Source of the DNA: Branchiostoma floridae
Lineage: Eukaryota > Chordata > Leptocardii > Amphioxiformes > Branchiostomatidae
NCBI RefSeq assembly: GCF_000003815.2
Contig: NC_049980.1
Coordinates: 22,519,249 to 22,583,248 of the forward strand
DNA length: 64,000 nucleotides
Direction of reading: 5' to 3'
The notes beneath the pieces were generated by a model, which saw only the letters and a program-made list of their open reading frames with translations, was not told the DNA's origin and ran no database searches. The translations under genes were made by a program, and so were the position numbers. Below are positions 24,394-35,589 of the stretch, in pieces. Position 1 is the stretch's first letter. Each line of letters starts with the position of its first letter.

Positions 24394-24963
24394 GCACAGC
24401 GAGATAAGTGAGTTTTAAAACATTTTGCAGCTTCCTAAAACTCAACTAATATGTAGTATTAATATTCTATTAACGTCTTTGCATATGATAAGATGGCAGA
24501 AAGCATGTTCCTTGTTGATTATCAGCACTGGTCATTGTGAGTTTGACATTTCCTAACGTTTATGAACAGAATCAACTCTCATAATTCCACCAGATGTGAT
24601 GATACTGCCACATGAAAAAAATACAAGAATTCAAAGTTATCTAAAGATGTACCAATGCAGCATCAGTTATCCTGGGGTATATATACTTCAGATATTTCAA
24701 AACAATCTTGAGAAGGCCTCTATAACGACATTTTTGATTTGACAGTATTATGGCACTTGCGAATCATCACAGTTGATTTTATGTAAATTGGTAACTTGGC
24801 AACTCGGAACGAAATGAAATATTAAGTTTACTGAAGACTATAGGAGTAAGGGTCAGACATTAAGAATGATTTTGAAATGATAAATATTGCTTGACCCTAC
24901 ATAGCTTAGCGGCACACGATACAGTATGTTCAGTGAGCAATTCATCTATACCTCTCATTGTAG

Positions 24964-25059
24964 CCTGGAGTCCAGCATTGTTTAGCTCTTGAAGGTTGTT
25001 AACAGGGTGGCAACATTAGGGAGCAAACCAAATTCAAGCTAACAAGGCTGGATTCCAGG
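24964..25059. mobile_element. Short foldback element
   Basis: Left arm CCTGGAGTCCAGCATTGTTT is inverted, with mismatches and gaps, at the right as AACAAGGCTGGATTCCAGG. The 96-base element has no open frame. Confidence 0.55.
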
Positions 25060-26019
25060 GTGGGCCACTTCCACTCACTGTTGAATACAATTTCTACCTA
25101 TCCTCAGAAAAGAAAGATTGTTGATCCAAACATATTTTTGAAATTATTTCCAACCAGGGAAGTTCCTAGACCTGAAGCTGTGAGCAGACTGGTGGCATCA
25201 AGAGATGACTACAAATAAACAGATAAATACAATGACCTTAACAACTAGTCTAAGAGTGAATAATCAACAGAGATTGCGTAACTGTGGCGGAAAGGGGTAC
25301 ATGCGGGTATATAATAAGGAATTGCTGCGTTTTTTTTATTTATAACAGCATGAACAATGTATCCAGAGCGCCACAAAGTACCGTTGCCCCCTGTGCAGTG
25401 CATATTAGACCCGTTTGAGATTCTTTGAGGTGTTTAGGCAGATCCGTAAACCTGTATGATTTTTGGGATTAAACTTTCCTGATTGCTTCATAGTTACATT
25501 GTTTTTCTTTATGTTATGGGTTTAAAGGGTTTTGACTATGTTTAAATGACTAATTTTAGCTTTCCTGTCAAGAGATTAACACATGCTGACTCCATAGGGT
25601 GTCTAGTCTACTGTGTTTGTACTATGTAAAATAGGTCCGGCTCATTAGTAATTTCTCAGTATACAGGAATGTCATACTATATGAAACAACCTACACTAAG
25701 CTTTTATAATAACTAAGAAGTCAAACAAAACTGCTACATGCTACTACAAATGTATATTAGTTATTTGATTAAATGGTCTTCTGTTATAAGGTGGTCAAAA
25801 TTGTTGGTATTGACTTGGAGTATTATCATCCCTTACCAGTACAAACCAAGAGAATGGCATCTATCAACCTGACAACCTAAAATAAAAGGTCATGTTACAG
25901 TTTCATACTTTACAGGGGAGGGTAGCGCGAGGTATAGGATGTTTTTGGTAGAGGATGTTTTCCCTCCTACCACAACAATGACAAATCCTTATGTTTTTGG
26001 CGGCCATGATTTATTTTTG

Positions 26020-26023
<4 letters not shown>

Positions 26024-26052
<29 letters not shown>
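26024..26052. repeat. (CA)n microsatellite
   Basis: A pure CA repeat of about 14 units in the spacer downstream of the second EF-hand gene. Confidence 0.97.
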
Positions 26053-26054
<2 letters not shown>

Positions 26055-26373
26055 GCATCAAGGGCTATCTATACATGTAACGTTATATGGTACACATTTT
26101 TTCTTCCAAAGTTTTTGTCAAGTTTCAAATCAAATCATAATCTCACCTGCAAGCCACATTTTTACTTCGTCTTCACACATTTGTTGTAGATAGATAAGTA
26201 AATATGAAGATAGAGTAATGAAAATGGAAAGATAAAGAAGTAGATTGGTCCTCCGTACTCAGTGATACTAGAGGCTTATAAAACATTATACATTTTCTTT
26301 GCATGATCCCTAACTAGTAGGTAGACATAAATACAAGCCGGTGTCACACTTTACATTTGTCCATCATACTTTT

Positions 26374-28537
26374 TTTTTATTTATTTTTATTAAAAACAAC
26401 AACAACAACAACAGTACATTTGTCAACAACTAAGACTAGATTTTGTACAGTCGAGTACCATTGCACATGGAGGGATAACATATACTGGTGTGTCTGGACG
26501 AATTACATGCAGTACATGGGTAGTGGAACAGTTAGAAGAGACAAATACATGTAGTACATCTGGGGAACCTTAAGGAATATGTACAGTCTGATATTACACT
26601 ATGATCAAAAATGGAGAAGTCTAACAGTAGGTGCAGTTCATGCCAAACTATCAATAGAAAATTTGTACAATCAATCTACATTGGCTGTCAGTCTATCATG
26701 GAATATCCGTTCTTCGAAGTCCTTTTCAAAGACATTAAAGAGGCTAGTAATGCACAGGTGTGGGTCTTTTCTATGCCAGATCCAAGTTTTAAAGATTGTC
26801 CATTTAGCAACAGTAACAGTAAAGGTTCTATTTTTCTGGTCTTTAGCAGTTATTAAATGATCAATTTTTCCAAATAAAATCTCCTGCAAAGTAATTTTTA
26901 TGTTGGGCAAGGGTACAAATGTGTTAACTAATTCCCAGAAATTACACAGTCTTTCACATTTAAAGAACATATGCTCATAATCTTCTATGCTTCCACTGCT
27001 ACATAGTGTACATGTTGCATCATATAAGTGTCCCGTTTCATCTTTGATACCCCATTTGTGCAGATTGTGTGCACATGGTAATATTCGGTGTAATAGTTTG
27101 TAGTTTAACTCTGCTAACTTAGTGTCTATACAGGTCTGTGTGCTTAACCATCTCCAGATATTTTCCCAAGCCAGGGTTTCAGTAGGAAATGTGGATTGCC
27201 ATTTTTTACAGCATGTTGGTTCCTTGGCCTGTGCCTGCACTAATGCATTATAAAACAATTTGCAGGTGTTCTTGCTTTTGATTTGTTTTGTTGTTTTACC
27301 ATACATGGGGTTGTTGTTTACCATACATGTTTTTGTTGTTTTACCATACATGGGGTAAGGGTGTTAAGCTCTAATCTTCGATAAGGAATTGGGCCTCTAT
27401 GGTTTCTTATTGCATTCTTCCATGTAAGAGGTATAGCTTGAAACAGAGTTATATATTCAATAATACCATTAGGTCTTGTGTTAAGGTTAAGCTGAGGGTA
27501 GTGATCTAGAGACATGAACCTGTCTAAGGGGAAAATGTCTTTTACGAATATTATGTCATTTTTTATCCAGGTTGGGAAGAAAATTGTTTTACCTTGTGAC
27601 CTTATATATTTGTTGCACCATATAGTTTCACCCATTATTTCACTTACACTAGAGGGTTTGTTCTTACCTCCTCCACCAGCAGAGTGGAAGGATGATATTA
27701 CCTGTTTATAAAATGTGGGGAATTTACTCATTTCATGACCATCTTTATCAGAGGTAAAGTTCATATGCAATAGCAAATTGTCTTGACCAAGGGAGTTTAT
27801 AAATGTTAGCGCAATAACTTTCCATCTTGCGTTGTCATTTGTCACTAATCTTGGTATCCAGGATGCAAGTAGGGCTTGTCTTTGGAGATCTAAGTTTGTC
27901 AGGCCTAATCCTCCCTGCTCAATAGGTTGGCTAACAACATCTCTTTTAATCTTATCTTTTTTACCATTCCACAGGAAAGTAAACATTTCTTTCTTTACAA
28001 TGTTTATCACCCAAGGTGGGGTAAGAATCATAGACATGTTATAGATTATTTGTGAAAGGGCAAGGGATTTTAAGACAGTAACTTTTCCATATAGAGTTAG
28101 GTTTCTACCTTTCCAGATTTGAAGTGTGGTTTTCAGTCTTTCTATCTTTTTCTCCCAGTTTAGCAGTTCACATTCATGGTGTAGGGATGAGTTACAGAAG
28201 TATATACCTAGGGATTTTATAGGTGTCTTTGGCCAAGATATACCCAAGGGGGTGTCTTGTCTGTCAACATAGGATCCAATCCATAAACCTTCACATTTTT
28301 TAACATTTAGATTTAGGCTTGAAACACTACAGAAATCTTGAATAAGTTTGAAGGCATTTTCCATTGATGTAAGGTCAGATACAAACAAGGTGGTATCATC
28401 AGCTACCTGTGAGATTTTAATGTCAACAGTTTCATTAGAATGGGTTTTAACTTTAATTCCTTCCACGTCTTGTGCCTGTCTGATCTTTACAGCCATAATC
28501 TCTACTGTGAGGATGAATAAAAGAGCAGATATGTCCA
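26374..28537 (-). mobile_element. 5'-truncated LINE (L1-like layout) with 16-bp target-site duplication
   Basis: TTGTCCATCATACTTT occurs on both sides (26358-26373 and 28538-28553). The minus-strand element ends in repeated TTG units and an A-rich tail with AATAAA, and begins inside the reverse-transcriptase palm (DISALLF, then VADDTTLF, an F/YxDD-type motif). A downstream Cys/His block (CTLC...H..FKC) resembles the C-terminal zinc-knuckle region of L1/Tx1-type ORF2. This is the classic signature of target-primed reverse transcription with 5' truncation. Confidence 0.9.
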
Positions 28538-28538
28538 T
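26671..28538 (-). pseudogene. Reverse-transcriptase C-terminal half, frameshifted
   Basis: Two overlapping minus-strand frames cover the remnant: 28538-27318 (palm remainder and thumb region, 406 codons) and 27351-26671 (C-terminal region, 226 codons). The frame change falls in a three-copy tandem repeat of a TTTACCATACATG-type unit at about 27283-27355, which probably caused it. The N-terminal endonuclease and first RT motifs are absent, so no active enzyme can be made. Confidence 0.85.
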
Positions 28539-28553
28539 TGTCCATCATACTTT

Positions 28554-29944
28554 CCTACTCACTCGCTCGCTCACTCACTCTCATAAGGCCTTAAATAGCC
28601 GTAAAGCGGAACATTATCGCTAGTGTTTCATTCTGTGAAAACAGAATCATCCACCCCTTCAAGCCATTTCAATCTAACCTTCCTCCTAAGAACGCGTTTC
28701 CGACCAATCCGCCACTTAATCAATCAATCAAACAACTCTTTACAAAACCAATTATCCCTTCGATCGATCAAGTAATAGACTGTCGAATCAATCAATTAGT
28801 GTCTTATTTGCTCCAAGGCATGCATAACGACCGGGTAGCCGCAATGACCTAGCCGATTTCCCGACTTTCTGTCGCATGCATGTCGTTAGCAACCCTAACT
28901 TTTAAGAATGCGTGCGACCTGTACCAAAGATAAGTGCTGTTTAACAGTGGTCATCGAAATTCAGCCCGAAACGTTATACCTGGTACGGGGGGTTTGTGAC
29001 ACCCTCATTCCACCAGGGCGGCGAACTTGCGCCGTGCGCTGCGACTTACAGATTGCTGAACCAATATATGATAGATAAAACTTGTTTTACTTGTCTTTTC
29101 AGTCATGTTTATATCAATCAATTACATTCTTATACATTTTTATATTCCAATTATGAATCAATACTCACACAAATCTAATTTATGTCGCCGTTTGTGGGAT
29201 GAGGGGTTTATGTTATGTCCATTCTGCTGTGACGAGGTGAACAATGCTCATGAAAGTGATCCTTTATTGGACACTAGACTTGAAAAAATCCCCTAGAATG
29301 TCGCTACGGGTTGGAAACAAGAATCTTTTCCAACAACCTTTTCTGTGTACGAGCCAAACAGAACAAAATTCGAAGTGTCATTGTTGACAGAATGGCTCGG
29401 GTCTCTAACCAAAAAGCCAAATCACTTACAACAACAGCCTTTCGTGCAGCTAATCTATGACTGCTCAGTCCACAAATCCGCCTTTTCTGTGCCATGGGCT
29501 TTTACATCTGCTATATTTGCTTTCTGTGATTAACTCCTTTCCTTTTCGGTAAAAAAAGGAACCCCTAGCAACCATGGCCAGGGGTTGTTGCCACGAACAG
29601 CTCTATATACACACTCGCTCCTGTTATCAAAACGCTGTTCCCTCTCTCCTTTCGTCCGAGGTAACCCAACGCCGCCCGTTGCTACCGAGTCTTGTTTCTC
29701 CACCTTTCTTCTTTTGTCGCGGAACAACAGGTGTCGATACACGGGCCAGGTACTTTCCTTTCAGAGTCCATCGATCTATATCCCGAACACAGGGTTGACT
29801 GGCTATGGTGTCAGTTGCTATATTTAACGCAGAGCTTGGTTCCCGGTGTCTGTGTAGTTACAAACACAGCCAGGACGCTAGGAGAAGCGTACCCTTTTTT
29901 CAAAGGTATGGTCTCCTTCAGCGAGAGCGCGTGTTTGTGACGAT
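28554..29944. other. Spacer upstream of the CARD gene
   Basis: ACTC-rich simple sequence follows the LINE at about 28555-28585. The remainder is unique sequence with no recognised gene; the promoter and 5' UTR of the CARD gene are expected in the last few hundred bases. Confidence 0.45.
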
Positions 29945-31240
29945 ATGAAGGAACTGATAGAAGGAAGGAGTCAGGGAGGAGAGGGTGTCGGGGAGAGCCG
30001 GGAGATTATGACTCCGCCGGACGTCCCGATGACGACCGAGCACCGAGCGCAGCTCCGTCGGCACTACCCGACCCTGCTCGACAACATGAACACCAAGTAC
30101 GTGCTCCCCGTCCTCGTCTCCTTCGGAGTCCTGACTCCCGCTATGGAGGACGACATCCTGCACGCCGGCTCCGGAACGAGAAGGGACATCGCTCGGGAGC
30201 TGCTAGAGATGTTGCCGACCATGGGAGACAGGGCGTTCGCCGCCCTGTGCCTTGGACTTCGCCAAGGGTGCAAGCAAGCTTACCTCGCGGACATGCTAGA
30301 GACCTTGCCTAAGCCTAAGAAAACGTCAACAACAAATATGGAAGCGAGCTCGAAGAACAAGGACGAAGTGATAGACATGGGTTTGGAGATACAGGTGAAG
30401 AAGAAGGATGAAATAATCAAAAGTTTGGAAGCGAAGTTGCGGCACACTTCCGAACAGCTCGAGGCGCTGCAACAGGCTAGGATCCAGAACCAGGAAGACC
30501 GCGACGTTACGGCCAAAGCGGCACTGCTTAAAGACCTGCAGGAGGAACTTTCGCAAAAGAAAAGGGAGTATGAAGAACTCAAACTTCGTTTCCTGAACTT
30601 GAGAACAAAGTTTAAGAAGTATAAAGAGGAGAAGGAGTCGACTGTCAAGAGGTTGGAAAAGGAGTGCAGGGACGTAAGAATCTTAAAAGACAACCACGCC
30701 ACGAAGGCTGCGAAACTCGATCGGGAAAACGCCGACCTCACCTTGCAGCTAGCAGAAACAAAACGAGAATTACAGGACTCAAACAACACCAGAAGTCGCT
30801 TGGAAGAAAAATTCCAAGCTCTGAAAAAAGAGCGGGACGACTTGTTCATCAAGACATCAGACGCGGAAAAAGCCGCCAGGATCGCACAAGGTCGACATCA
30901 GAGTGTAGAAACCGAGAAAGAGGAAGTTGAGAGACACCTCGCGCAAGTTGCCGCCGAGAGAGACGACCTAGAAAAGGACAAGAGAGACCTGGAACACATT
31001 CTGAAACACATCATAGACCAGCACGGTGTGAGTGAGAAGGACGACAGCCCCCTGGCCGCCAGGAAACTTGTCCTGCAACGGAGAGACGCGGCACGACCGG
31101 GGCGGCAAAACATGTCCAACAGGAAACGTCAGATGGAAGTGGAGAACGGGCGACGCGTGGTGATAGAACGGGCGTTCAAAAAGGAGACTGTCGACAACAA
31201 GAACAAATTCGCAGATCTTCTCCGCAAGAACAATCCTTGA
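29945..31240 (+). CDS. Intronless CARD plus coiled-coil protein (431 aa)
   Basis: One uninterrupted frame. Residues about 31-119 form a CARD; the segment AGSGTRRDIARELLEML is very close to the caspase-9 CARD as recalled (AGSGSRRDQAR), including arginines equivalent to caspase-9 R52 and R56 (here R80 and R84), while the R13 position is tyrosine. Residues about 145-350 are a long charged heptad-rich coiled coil, followed by a basic C-terminus (RKRQMEVENGRR). There is no protease domain. The CARD/coiled-coil layout recalls CARD9-type scaffolds, but the CARD itself looks caspase-9-like. A role as an adaptor in apoptosome or innate signalling is inferred. An alternative start is M22; the first ATG is kept for want of evidence. 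AATAAA lies at about 31912. The single exon contrasts with the multi-exon neighbours. Confidence 0.88.
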   Translation: MKELIEGRSQGGEGVGESREIMTPPDVPMTTEHRAQLRRHYPTLLDNMNTKYVLPVLVSFGVLTPAMEDDILHAGSGTRRDIARELLEMLPTMGDRAFAALCLGLRQGCKQAYLADMLETLPKPKKTSTTNMEASSKNKDEVIDMGLEIQVKKKDEIIKSLEAKLRHTSEQLEALQQARIQNQEDRDVTAKAALLKDLQEELSQKKREYEELKLRFLNLRTKFKKYKEEKESTVKRLEKECRDVRILKDNHATKAAKLDRENADLTLQLAETKRELQDSNNTRSRLEEKFQALKKERDDLFIKTSDAEKAARIAQGRHQSVETEKEEVERHLAQVAAERDDLEKDKRDLEHILKHIIDQHGVSEKDDSPLAARKLVLQRRDAARPGRQNMSNRKRQMEVENGRRVVIERAFKKETVDNKNKFADLLRKNNP

Positions 31241-32560
31241 AAGGACACATTGAAACATGTAAGCAATGCTTGAGCAGAATTTTTCATACGATCAACAATT
31301 GAATCAGAGACGGTTGTCAAACAGGTCTTATCGCCGAAGCATGGTTGTAAAATAGATGCAAGATGATTTAAGAAAATTGTAATATATGTCATGAAGAACA
31401 ACCTGTATGTTTTTAGAATTCTTTGAAAACATGTGTCGTCAGGGACAGGGACACATTTCTTCCTATATTTTGCCTATCATTACAGTGAATTCAATTACTT
31501 CCCGACATTTGTAGGCTCTTGCACGGTTTAGTCTATTCATTCATTCATTTATTCATTCATTCATGCATTCATTCATTCATGCATTCATTATTCTCTTCCC
31601 TTATCTAAATACTGAATTGCGTTGCACTGAAGTTGAGCGTCGGTGCCGGTTTGTAAGGAAACTTTGTGACTCAACAAAATGCCGCACCGGCTTCAACAAT
31701 ACGACATGAACCGTGACTATTATTTAACCATCAATGTGACTATTAATTAATGTCTTTGTGAGGTAGTTCTTACAGAGAGCAAGTCTTAACAAGTACTCCA
31801 CTGAACACGAACTTTCAACGCTGTGTTTACTTTGCTTTTGTTAAGTTGCAAACCGGTGACTTAAGTTACTTCACGGTACAATGCGACACCTGTCGTTAAG
31901 TGGAATATTTGCAAATAAAGACTGGCTCGATACGGAATGCTCTGCTCGATCAAGGGTTTACATTCTGCATGCCCGGCAGACCGTACTTCTCTTAACATAA
32001 ATGTTTTGCTGTCTTATGTAAAGCAACAGCGTGTAAGGAAATCTTTAAGTAAATGTTACTGTGTGAACAAGAAAAAGAACTTTCAAGTTGTCAAAACATT
32101 TCATAATACGGATTGTACCTCGAGAGTGCCCGCACTTATCTAATAAACAAACATCCTTATGTACAGCGAAGTTACGTCTTGCGAAACAATGGTTCTACAT
32201 TAACTATAGTGGGCTGCTTTCTCATTTTCGTCTTCAAAGCAGCTAGCGATACCCCATGTGAACATCGAGGATAATCTATGGCAAAGCTTCTTGTTTACTT
32301 TTATATCTTAAGAAAAATGTTTTGACATCGCGAAGTCTATGGCAGTACAGAAAATTTGTAAAAATCGTAAGGGCCGACCATAGAGATCATTTTGGGGTTT
32401 GAGTGACATCAGCTAACAGACCTGGACCCGGACCTGCTGAAAGATATGCAATAGAACATAATGCGGGCTGACAAAAATATTGCTTTTAATCTACGAAACA
32501 AACTGCACGTACGTTTTTATTACAACCTCGGACAACAAATCACAAAGGCACAACATGTCA
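31241..32560. other. 3' UTR of the CARD gene and spacer
   Basis: Contains an ATTC/ATGC simple repeat at about 31534-31603 and AATAAA near 31912-31917. No other coding signal was recognised on either strand. Confidence 0.5.
31534..31603. repeat. (ATTC)n simple repeat
   Basis: Imperfect ATTC/ATGC tetranucleotide run in the region downstream of the CARD gene. Confidence 0.9.
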
Positions 32561-32569
32561 CAACGACAA

Positions 32570-35500
32570 GTCCTTTATTTTCTCTAAGTTCGTAACACAT
32601 TGACCAACATTTCCCGCCACGTTAACCTAGATCTGCGTCAGCTTCACAGTTTAATAGTTACAATTCTCACATATGAAAAATATAGAATATGCGAAATGCA
32701 TTTCTTTACTCTATATAGTGACTTGCCTGCTCTACAGTGCTTTATATATACATAAGTTAGAGTTTGTCTACAATTAAGTGGACGGACAACAATTCCAGTT
32801 TTACAGTAAGTACAATGAATATGAAGAGTTTTGATGAACAACGATGAGTGTACAGTACACCTACCACAGTTAGCCCGGGACAGCCTTCATTCCTGGCAAC
32901 CTGGCTCTTGCCATTAATATCGAGTATTCGGTATATAGCATCTTTTTTTAAACAATTAAAGGTCGAGATTCTAAGATAGAAGTCTTAAAATCATGTAGTT
33001 GAATTTTCTTTGCTCAATAATCTGGACATCACTGACACGCCCTCTTCATTAGAGATCGCGACCTCCCTGCGACTGCAGACAGACCACAGACCTGGCAGGT
33101 CGCTCAACAAATTCCAGAGATAAGGAAGGAATTCAAGCTCTTAAACTTTAAAATCACATCTTGCGTCATATTCCAAATGATAAAATCTTGAGTCACACAA
33201 AGCAAATTTGGGTCATTGACCGGTCGCTCAACGATCACCGTCTAGTGGAAAGGGGACCTAAGAGTGAACGTCGTGAAGCCCAGGTAGTACCCTATTCAGT
33301 GTTGTGGTGCCGAGACCCTGATTTTGCGTCCAATCACCGGGGTAACGTATTCCTATTTACCGAAAAAGTCAAGAACGTGTAACACTTCGTCAATCCTAGT
33401 TTAGAATGCCAGTTTAAACATTTAGGCAGCTCTATGCTATACAGGAAAAGTCGTTTGACAGAGTTCCAGTACTAATGTTCACAGTTACCTATAGGCATTG
33501 GCTCATATGCCCACAAATCGATATCTACGAAATTCAATTTGATAATGTAAGCAACAAGAATCTTAAACGTTTAGATTCAAGTGTCAAGTGTTAAGTGCTA
33601 ATGACCGTAGATACGGTATACAACCTCCTATATTGAGTGGCCATATAAGCAAAAACAGTAAAGTTCCACATCGCTGATTAACAAGAGTAATATTACAAAT
33701 TCCACTCCAAAAGTACGGATACCCAAGTCTGCGTTTGTATTGAGAAAATAAACGTCTTCCACATTTTCTACCCCAAATTGACATAGTTAAAATGTAGACC
33801 CAAGCAATTGGTATAACACCAAAAGGTTATCCAAAGCGTTTTATGCACAAGTTTCTTAATAACTAACTTCCTGTCCATACTAGTTACAATAAAAGTTTGT
33901 TCGACGACATGACTGTATGGAACATTTTTTAAGTCTGGCGTATGGTTTCATTTCTTTTAGAAAAGATCTGTTCATAATTTGACATAAAACGGGAATAAAA
34001 TAAGATTACAAATTACAAGGCAATTACAAAGGAACCACGAAATACAAGAAAACATAACAATAACCCGGATGGAAACAAGTCTCCGAATGTTGCCACACAA
34101 CCAGAGGACTGTACAAAACGTTCTGAACAAATGAAAAAGACAATATCTAATTGCTATTCTATCACGAAAAGGCTTCATTGCTAAGTTTCATTGTGTTACA
34201 AAGGCCGCCTGTTTAATAATTTTGCTTAATTGTTCAAAATAGCCACAGTAATGGTTACATATCCTTTTAGAAAATCTTTGTTTCTCAGGATAGGTTGATT
34301 TGGCCCTGCCCTCACAAAGATTTATACAATCACTTCGAATACAAATAAACTCCTGATCATTCTGTTTAGTATGTTTATTTTTGATGTTTGATAAAGGTTT
34401 CTCAAGCTGCTGAGAGGAATTTTTAAGTAACAGATTTGGCTATAACATCAAGTAATGAATTTCATTACTTCCCTACTTATTGTAGACAAGACTGATGCAC
34501 CACAGCTTTCTCTGGGATACACAAAATGCCTTGTACTTTACATTTCAACCCACGGCGTCTTCATGTATTGAAAACAATGAGAGGTAAGATTCATTTACAA
34601 GACATCTCTTTCTTTCAGTGCTACCCAATGCATACAGTCACGTTAGGTTACTGGTCTGTAGGCGCGCACATTACCTACACACCGGCTATTACATCACAGT
34701 TCTTCCGTTCTCTTGTAGTCTAGGACATACAGTACGGACTGGTCCTGCCAACGTCTAACACGGAACTTCAATCAGCGTTCTATTTACATGGACGTGACAG
34801 ACTTTGGTAAGAAAACTTCAACCATTCCAAATACAGATGTCAACGGGGATGATATTCGAGTCAAAGGACAGTGAAGACCTCAGAATCAGTCAAAGAATGG
34901 AATGGATCCTGTATCTGTTGAAATAATAAAACTATTTTTGTTAACGCAAATTCGCATTCAAATTGACCGACACTGTTGCAACTTAATTTCTGAATTTCTG
35001 AAATTGCCCAGGTTTGCTTACCAAGGTCTGGCGTTTGGGGACAAAATAGACAACAAAGCGCCCTATTTCCTGAAAGACAACATTTGCGTGTTGGCTTGCG
35101 CCTACTTCTACCAATAGCAGCACACATATACTTCTGTTATGTTTGACTGTAGCTAAGAAGTCATTCCTTCACTCGTACAGGAATCAAACATTGATAATAC
35201 ATGCAATGTTATACTGTTGGTTAAATGCCATTAATGCCCAAACGATAAAAGTGAACGCGTCGCTAGTATTTAGCCATACAAATGAGAGGCTTTTGATCCG
35301 GATCCTGAGAACAACAACACAAAATTGCAATTACATGACAATTTCCTGATTAATAATGGAATCCTGAAAGGGGGACGGAATATATAGTTTCATAGCCAAT
35401 TAAGAACGAGTGTTAGATCTTTCGTCTATAGTAAATATAATTAGTACGTCTTGGTTATTCATAGATAAATTCTTTATTTCTTGTTTGTGAAAACACGGCT

Positions 35501-35589
35501 TGGATAAGCTGAATATATGCAAGAAGTTACGATCGATTGATCGATTTATTCATTGATTTATTGATTAAAATATATCTTCAGTGATTCGA
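32570..35589 (-). other. Possible long 3' UTR of the synaptotagmin gene
   Basis: The 3 kb after the synaptotagmin stop is repeat-poor and AT-rich with no open frame of note. On the minus strand, AATAAA near 32577 is followed by a GT-rich stretch (TTGTCGTTGTGACATGTTG), a good polyadenylation layout; nearer AATAAA-like sites exist around 35468 and 35547. Which site is used cannot be told from sequence. Confidence 0.3.

Larger units (their letters stand above)
24394..26357. other. 3' UTR of the second EF-hand gene and intergenic DNA
   Basis: AATAAA-type signals occur near 25213 and 25881. A foldback fragment lies at 24964-25059 (CCTGGAGTCCAGCATTG against GGCTGGATTCCAGG). A CA microsatellite is at 26024-26052. 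No further gene is seen. Confidence 0.5.

Noticed and set aside
30280-30852. 190-codon antisense frame within the CARD gene
   Set aside because: Low-complexity serine/phenylalanine-rich shadow of the charged coiled-coil coding strand.
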